Source: Xanthobacter flavus
GTDB lineage: Bacteria; Pseudomonadota; Alphaproteobacteria; Rhizobiales; Xanthobacteraceae
NCBI RefSeq assembly: GCF_017875275.1
Contig: NZ_JAGGML010000001.1
Coordinates: forward strand, 372,001 to 436,000
Length of the DNA stretch: 64,000 nt
Direction of reading: 5' to 3'
The translations under genes and the position numbers were made by a program. The notes beneath the pieces are model-generated. The model saw only the letters and a program-made list of their open reading frames with translations, was not told where the DNA came from and did no database searches. Positions 61,511 through 64,000 of the stretch are shown in pieces; within the stretch, counting starts at the first letter, position 1; each line of letters begins with the position of its first letter.

Positions 61511-63904
61511 TCAGTAGGCGCCGAGCGCTTTCAGGATGCGCGCGGGGGTCATGGGAATCTGGGTCAGCTCGGCGTTGAGCGGCGCGAGCGCGTCGTTGAC
61601 GGCATTGAGCGCGGCGGCGGACGAAGCGGCGGTGCCCGCCTCCCCGCAGCCCTTGGCGCCGAGCTCGGTGTCGCGGGTCGGCGTTTCCATGTGGGCGATG
61701 ACGATGTCCGGCATCTCGCAGGACATCGGCACGAGATAATCGGCCAGCGAGCCGTTCACGAGCTGGCCCGCATCGTCGTAGCGGCATTCCTCGAAGAAGG
61801 CGGCGCCAAGCCCTTGCACGACGCCGCCGCGCACCTGCTCCTCCACCAGGAGCGGGTTGATGATACGGCCGCAATCCTCCACCACGAAGTGCTTCAGGAT
61901 TTTGACGAGCCCCGTCTCCGTATCCACCTCCACATGGCAGCCGTGGATGCCGTTGGTGAAAGCGAAGGGATAGCCGGACGGAGCGAAATGATGCGCCACC
62001 GTGAGCTGGGCATCGGTGCCCGGGGGCAGCGTGTCGGAGCGGAAATAGGCGATGCGCGCCACCTCGGCGAGGCTGAGGCGCGCGGTGCCGCCGGCCCTGT
62101 CCACCACCTCGGCATCGACGAGATCGAGGTCGTCCGGCTGCGCCTGGAGGATGGCGGCGGCAACGTTCAGCACGTTGGCCTTGAGCTTCCGCGCCGCCTG
62201 CAACGCCGTCTCGCCGCCGATGCCGGCACCACGGCAGGCCCAGGTCGCACCGCCATGGGGCGTTACCTCGGTGTCGCCGGTGATGACGCGCACGATGTCG
62301 CGCGAGACGCCGAGATAATCGGCGACGATCTGGCCGATGATGGCCTCCGTCCCCTGCCCCTGCTCCGTCACCGAGATGAGGCAGCGCACCTCGCCGGAGG
62401 GGGTGATCTGGATGACCGCCCCATCCTGCGCCGAGATGCGCGCGCCGCCGATGCCGTAGAAGGCGGGCGTGGGATTGGTGATCTCCACGAAAGCCGCGAT
62501 GCCGATGCCACGATGGATGCCGCGGGCGCGCAGCTCCGCCTGCTCGGCGCGCAGGCGATCGTAATCCATCAGCGTCTTGAGCTTGGCGAGGCAGGCCTCG
62601 TGGGAGAGTTGCTCGAACTTGTAGCCTGTGAGCGATTGGCAGGGATAGGCATCGTCCGGAATGAGGTTGCGCGCGCGCACCTCGAACGGGTCGAGGCCAG
62701 TCGCGGCCGCCGCCTTCTCCATCAGATGCTCGGTCACGGCGCAGGCGATGGGATGGCCGACGGCGCGATACTGGCTGGTCTGCGTCTTGTTCTGGAACAC
62801 CACCTTCAGGTCGGCGCGATAGGCCTCCAGCCGATAGGGCGCGCCGATGAGGCGGATGACCTGGTTGCCCTCCACCGCGCTGGTGCGGGGATAGGTGGAG
62901 AAGGGGCCGATGGCGGTCTCGTCCTCCACCGCCATGGCGAGGATCCGGCCGTCCGCCCCCACTGCCGCCTTCGCCTTCACGCGATGGTCGCGGGCATGGA
63001 TGTCGGAGACGAAGGCCTCCAGCCGGTCGGCCACATATTTCACCGGCCGGCGAGCCAGCATGGACAGGCCGATAACCGCCATGTCCTCGTGATAGACGTG
63101 CAGCTTCACACCGAAGGAGCCGCCGACATCCGGGGCCGCAACGCGCACCCGGCCCTCCGGAATGCCGTAGTGCCGCGAATAGAGATCCTGGAACTGGAAC
63201 GGCGTCTGGGTGCCGTGGTGGACGGTGAGCGCGTGCACGCTGGCATCGTAATCGGCGATGAGCGCGCGCGGCTCCAGCGTCACGCCGGTATGGCGGCCGA
63301 AGGCGAGATCCGCCTCCACGACATGCGCGGCAGAGGCGAAAAGATCGTCGACCGCGCCGCTTTCCAGCGAAGAACGGAAGCACAGATTGTCGGCGAAGCC
63401 CTCGACGAGACGCGGCGCATCGGGCGCGAGCGCGGTGTCGAGATCGGCGAGGATGGGAAGATCCTCGAATTCGATCTCCACCAGCTCGCAGGCATCCTCG
63501 GCAGCGGCACGGCTTTCCGCCACCACGGCCACCACCGCCTGCCCGCTCCAGGTCACGCGATCGAGCGGCAGCGGGAGCTGGGGCTCGGACTTCATGCCCT
63601 TGAAATGATCGAGCGTGCCGACCCATGGCGTGCAGAGCTTCGCAAGGTCCTCGCCCGTCGCCACCAGCGCGACACCGGGCGCCGCGCGCGCGGCCTCCAC
63701 ATCGATGCGCAGAATGCGCGCATGGGCGAAAGGCGAGCGCACGAAGGCCGCATGGAGCATGCGCGGCAGCTTCATGTCGGTGACGTAATTGCCCCGCCCG
63801 GCCACGAGCCTCTTGGCATTGGGGCGCGGCAGCGGACGGCCCACATGGACGCCCGGCTGGAGATGGGGCGCGGCGCCGAGGGGACGATCGAACGGCGCGT
63901 TCAT
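61511..63904 (-). CDS. Xanthine-dehydrogenase-family molybdenum hydroxylase, large subunit
   Basis: A 797-residue molybdopterin-cytosine-dinucleotide-binding subunit (CoxL/XdhB-like, two domains: about 25-140 and 165-700 and beyond). Catalytic Glu755 lies in the conserved GCGEAGT. In place of the CO dehydrogenase loop AYxCSFR it has SQYRAVGHP (377-385), so it is not a form I CO dehydrogenase. Substrates of such enzymes include purines, nicotinate, isoquinoline and aldehydes. It overlaps the small subunit gene by four bases. The FAD subunit is not seen in the window. Confidence 0.93.
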   Translation of the reverse strand: MNAPFDRPLGAAPHLQPGVHVGRPLPRPNAKRLVAGRGNYVTDMKLPRMLHAAFVRSPFAHARILRIDVEAARAAPGVALVATGEDLAKLCTPWVGTLDHFKGMKSEPQLPLPLDRVTWSGQAVVAVVAESRAAAEDACELVEIEFEDLPILADLDTALAPDAPRLVEGFADNLCFRSSLESGAVDDLFASAAHVVEADLAFGRHTGVTLEPRALIADYDASVHALTVHHGTQTPFQFQDLYSRHYGIPEGRVRVAAPDVGGSFGVKLHVYHEDMAVIGLSMLARRPVKYVADRLEAFVSDIHARDHRVKAKAAVGADGRILAMAVEDETAIGPFSTYPRTSAVEGNQVIRLIGAPYRLEAYRADLKVVFQNKTQTSQYRAVGHPIACAVTEHLMEKAAAATGLDPFEVRARNLIPDDAYPCQSLTGYKFEQLSHEACLAKLKTLMDYDRLRAEQAELRARGIHRGIGIAAFVEITNPTPAFYGIGGARISAQDGAVIQITPSGEVRCLISVTEQGQGTEAIIGQIVADYLGVSRDIVRVITGDTEVTPHGGATWACRGAGIGGETALQAARKLKANVLNVAAAILQAQPDDLDLVDAEVVDRAGGTARLSLAEVARIAYFRSDTLPPGTDAQLTVAHHFAPSGYPFAFTNGIHGCHVEVDTETGLVKILKHFVVEDCGRIINPLLVEEQVRGGVVQGLGAAFFEECRYDDAGQLVNGSLADYLVPMSCEMPDIVIAHMETPTRDTELGAKGCGEAGTAASSAAALNAVNDALAPLNAELTQIPMTPARILKALGAY

Positions 63905-64000
63905 TCCGCGCCCTCCCCGTTCAGCTTGCGGGCGGCGGCCTCAATGGCGTCCACGATAGCCTCATAGCCGGTGCAGCGGCAGTAATTGCCGGAAATGGCG
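63901..64000 (-). CDS. 2Fe-2S small subunit of the molybdenum hydroxylase, C-terminal part
   Basis: The last 32 residues of a CoxS-like iron-sulfur subunit, cut by the window edge. The diagnostic segment GNYCRCTGYEAIVDAI carries the last two ligands of the helical 2Fe-2S cluster. It passes electrons from the molybdenum site of the large subunit to FAD. Its stop overlaps the large-subunit ATG (ATGA). Confidence 0.92.
   Translation of the reverse strand, partial: AISGNYCRCTGYEAIVDAIEAAARKLNGEGAE

Noticed and set aside
61511-64000. Aerobic CO dehydrogenase (coxSL)
   Set aside because: The large subunit lacks the AYxCSFR loop of form I CO dehydrogenase and has SQYRAVGHP. The gene order and transporter linkage also differ from cox operons for CO oxidation.

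Overview
The window is GC-rich bacterial DNA with the gene repertoire and gene orders of an alphaproteobacterium of the Hyphomicrobiales (Rhizobiales), most like the Xanthobacteraceae (Xanthobacter, Azorhizobium, Ancylobacter). Support comes from the nuoABCDEFG order, the ctaC-ctaD-ctaB-coxF-ctaG-ctaE-DUF983-SURF1 order, a CckA hybrid kinase close to dksA, a one-cysteine DksA, IalB and DUF1127 proteins, and Psd/PssA. The genus is not resolved. I see no tRNA, rRNA, CRISPR array, transposase, integrase or phage gene. Both ends cut through genes: nuoG on the left and a CoxS-like iron-sulfur subunit on the right.

Layout. 1-5.8 kb: respiratory complex I genes nuoG(partial)-F-E-D-C-B-A, all on the minus strand. 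6.3-7.9 kb: an exported DUF3300 protein with a long collagen-like tail. 8.1-13.2 kb: cckA, a divergent FliO-domain protein with a very long disordered tail, a strong bidirectional terminator, and dksA. 13.5-17.0 kb: MoxR ATPase, a small membrane protein, an ArsR repressor with a double SRPBCC partner, and a MipA/OmpV porin-like protein. 17.3-24.2 kb: the aa3 cytochrome c oxidase operon with its haem O synthase, copper chaperone and SURF1. 24.8-30.4 kb: IalB, a Kef-type antiporter, a DUF937 protein, and a DUF1127 gene divergent from a LysR regulator.

The right half (30.4-64 kb) is mostly catabolic and uptake modules, interrupted by psd-pssA. Module A (30.4-38.8 kb): a peptide/opine-type ABC transporter, AtzG-like, AtzE-like and HpxZ/AtzH-like proteins and an FCD-type GntR regulator. 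It looks like uptake and deamination of a ureido or amide nitrogen compound. Module B (40.7-46.1 kb): an AraC regulator divergent from a dehydrogenase-thiolase-acyl-CoA dehydrogenase-racemase operon that fits beta-oxidation of 2-methyl-branched acyl-CoA. A small membrane cluster with a fatty-acid hydroxylase-like protein follows. Module C (48.4-55.2 kb): a complete HAAT (Liv-type) ABC transporter with a zinc alcohol dehydrogenase and a convergent GntR-FCD regulator. Module D (56.1-64 kb): a xanthine-dehydrogenase-family molybdenum hydroxylase (small subunit partial, large subunit), a second HAAT transporter and a CoxG-like protein. Its substrate is unknown.

The most interesting signals are modules A and D as transporter-enzyme systems of unidentified substrate, the paired inverted operator upstream of module A, and hairpin repeats lying directly after the binding-protein gene in both operons. 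Most start sites below were chosen from ribosome-binding sites and overlaps seen in the sequence. All families were assigned by reading the translations, with no database search.
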